Shown: positions 5,448-6,588 of the stretch, in pieces
How positions within the stretch are numbered: position 1 is the stretch's first letter
Layout of the letters: every line of letters begins with the position of its first letter
From: Myxococcales bacterium
Lineage (GTDB): Bacteria; Myxococcota; Polyangia; Fen-1088
DNA: 6,588 nt
Direction of reading: 5' to 3'
Assembly (NCBI GenBank): GCA_003155465.1
Contig: PMCR01000318.1
Coordinates: 20,209 to 26,796, forward strand
Notes under the pieces: generated by a model
Database searches by the model: none
What the model saw: the letters and a program-made list of their open reading frames with translations, nothing else
What the model was told of the DNA's origin: nothing
Position numbers and translations under genes: made by a program

Positions 5448-6588
5448 GCGCCGGATCCTCCGCGGCCTTGCGCCCGTTGCCAAGATCCTCGTCGTTGGGC
5501 GAAACCCGCTTGGCGAAGCGATCGAATACCGTGTACAGCGAGGGCACCAAGAACAGAGTGAAGAACGTCGATACCATCAGGCCGCCGATGACCGCGCGGG
5601 CGAGCGGCAGATTGGTTTCGCTGCCCTCGCCGATGCCGAGAGCCATGGGGATAAGGGCGGTGATGGTCGCGATGGTGGTCATCATGATAGGCCGCAGGCG
5701 GGTGCGGCCTGCCAGCACAGTGGCCTCGTGAAGCGACTTGCCCCGCCGGCGGAGCACGTTGGCGAAGTCGACCAACAGAACCCCGTTCGAGACCACGATG
5801 CCCACCATCATGATGATACCCATGAAGCTGTTGACGCTCAGCTTGGTACCGGTCAGGTACAGCATGATGAACACGCCCGACACACCGAGCGGCACGCTGA
5901 ACATGATGACCAGCGGGTCGATGAGCGACTTGAACTGGCTGGCCAGCACCATATACACGAGGGCGAGGGCCATGAGTGCCGCAAACGCGAGACCGCGGAA
6001 GGCCTTCTGCTGTTCCAGGGTCTGGCCGCCCAGGGTAGCGGAAAATCCCTCGGGCGTTGGCGTGTCATTGACCACGCGCTGGACCGCCTCGCTGGCCGCG
6101 CCCAGGTCTGCGGTGGGCGCGATGTTGGCGGTTACGTGCACGATGCGCTGCAAGTACTTGCGGTCGATCATGACCGGCCCGCTCCGTCGGTCGATGCGCG
6201 CCAGCGTGTCCACGGTCACGATTCCGCCGCTGGGCGTGCGCACAAACAGATCGCCCAGGTCCGACACATGCGCGCGGTTCGCATCCGCCATGCGCACGTT
6301 GACGTAGTACTCGTTGCCACTCTTGGGATCGGTGAAGGGCACCGGGGTGACCTGCGTGTTGCCGAGCAAGCTGACCAGGATGGTCTGCGCAACGTCTTGC
6401 TCGGAGACGCCCAGCATGCCCGCCTTTTGGCGGTCCACCACCACATCCAGTTCCGGGCTGTTCTCCTCGCGTGACGACTGGACATCGGTCAGCAGGGGCC
6501 GGCCCTTTGCGTCAGTCAGTCCGCGCATCTTGTCTATCAGGCTTCTCCCGTAGCGCGAGCCGTCGTCGAGGTCGTAGCCCAGGACCTC
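5440..6588 (-). CDS. RND efflux transporter, inner-membrane subunit (AcrB/HAE-like), C-terminal part; 5' end beyond window
   Basis: The reading frame is open to the right edge; 382 C-terminal residues are visible of a protein family usually about 1000-1100 residues long. It would be the proton-driven inner-membrane pump that exports hydrophobic compounds through the TolC-type channel encoded next. Visible parts (numbered from the edge): periplasmic docking/porter region about 1-195, including GYDLDDGSRYG and PELDVVVDRQKAGMLGVSEQ, then five membrane segments about 197-219, 222-245, 251-275, 301-320 and 330-355, matching TM8-TM12. Family motifs are MGIIMMVGIVVSNGVLLVDF in TM10 and RLRPIMMTT before TM11. 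At the position of AcrB Lys940 there is Ser267, as often seen in non-AcrB HAE branches, which usually have a small or polar residue there. The short charged tail ends just inside the TolC-family gene. Substrate cannot be told; the adaptor gene is expected further upstream in the same operon. Confidence 0.93.
   Translation of the reverse strand, partial: EVLGYDLDDGSRYGRSLIDKMRGLTDAKGRPLLTDVQSSREENSPELDVVVDRQKAGMLGVSEQDVAQTILVSLLGNTQVTPVPFTDPKSGNEYYVNVRMADANRAHVSDLGDLFVRTPSGGIVTVDTLARIDRRSGPVMIDRKYLQRIVHVTANIAPTADLGAASEAVQRVVNDTPTPEGFSATLGGQTLEQQKAFRGLAFAALMALALVYMVLASQFKSLIDPLVIMFSVPLGVSGVFIMLYLTGTKLSVNSFMGIIMMVGIVVSNGVLLVDFANVLRRRGKSLHEATVLAGRTRLRPIMMTTIATITALIPMALGIGEGSETNLPLARAVIGGLMVSTFFTLFLVPSLYTVFDRFAKRVSPNDEDLGNGRKAAEDPAHA
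5456..5461 (-). promoter_or_regulatory. Shine-Dalgarno GGAGGA for the TolC-family gene, inside the pump gene
   Basis: The site lies 8 nt before ATG 5447, within the last codons of the RND pump gene. Together with the 8-bp start/stop overlap it supports translation of the channel from the same message as the pump. Confidence 0.7.

Noticed and set aside
5242..6474. Plus-strand open frame of 410 codons, the longest on that strand at the right end
   Set aside because: Antisense to the TolC-family and RND genes; His/Asp/Arg-rich product without a domain, caused by codon bias on the true strand.

Overview
The window is high-GC bacterial DNA from a Gram-negative organism: it encodes an RND inner-membrane pump and a TolC-type outer-membrane channel. 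The secreted esterase carries a very long Gly/Ser/Thr-rich linker behind a lipoprotein-like signal, a style common in Myxococcota (Polyangia and relatives). I infer a myxobacterium-like host, but no rRNA or other marker is present to confirm it.

Layout. (1) At 22-744 (minus) lies a sugar-phosphate nucleotidyltransferase that most resembles CTP:inositol-1-phosphate cytidylyltransferase (IPCT). Divergent from it, at 831-1928 (plus), is a membrane CDP-alcohol phosphotransferase resembling di-myo-inositol-phosphate-phosphate synthase (DIPPS). The two are natural partners: one makes a CDP-activated polyol, the other transfers it. The second protein also carries an N-terminal domain that looks like a decayed nucleotidyltransferase. 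(2) At 1929-2402 is a stretch of about 470 bp with no gene I can support. It holds a hairpin, a repeated CGGACAC motif and, near its right end, a good promoter candidate with an inverted repeat over the -35. (3) At 2403-4031 (plus) is a surface lipoprotein-type SGNH esterase of the rhamnogalacturonan acetylesterase (CE12) type: signal, Gly-rich linker of about 160 residues, beta-sandwich module, catalytic domain. (4) After a 66-bp convergent gap come a TolC-family outer-membrane protein (4098-5447, minus) and, overlapping its start by 8 bp, the C-terminal 382 residues of an RND (AcrB-like) pump (5440 to the window edge, minus). Pump and channel form one operon transcribed right to left; a periplasmic adaptor gene would be expected upstream, beyond the right edge.

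The three blocks (polyol-phosphate chemistry, polysaccharide deacetylation, efflux) have no evident shared pathway. The esterase block appears lower in GC than its flanks and sits next to a gene-free, possibly mobile-element-derived segment, so it may be a later insertion. I see no tRNA, rRNA, CRISPR array or intact transposase. Nothing here is a clear unknown defence or mobile system. The most unusual item is the separate IPCT beside a DIPPS that keeps a degenerate IPCT-like domain.
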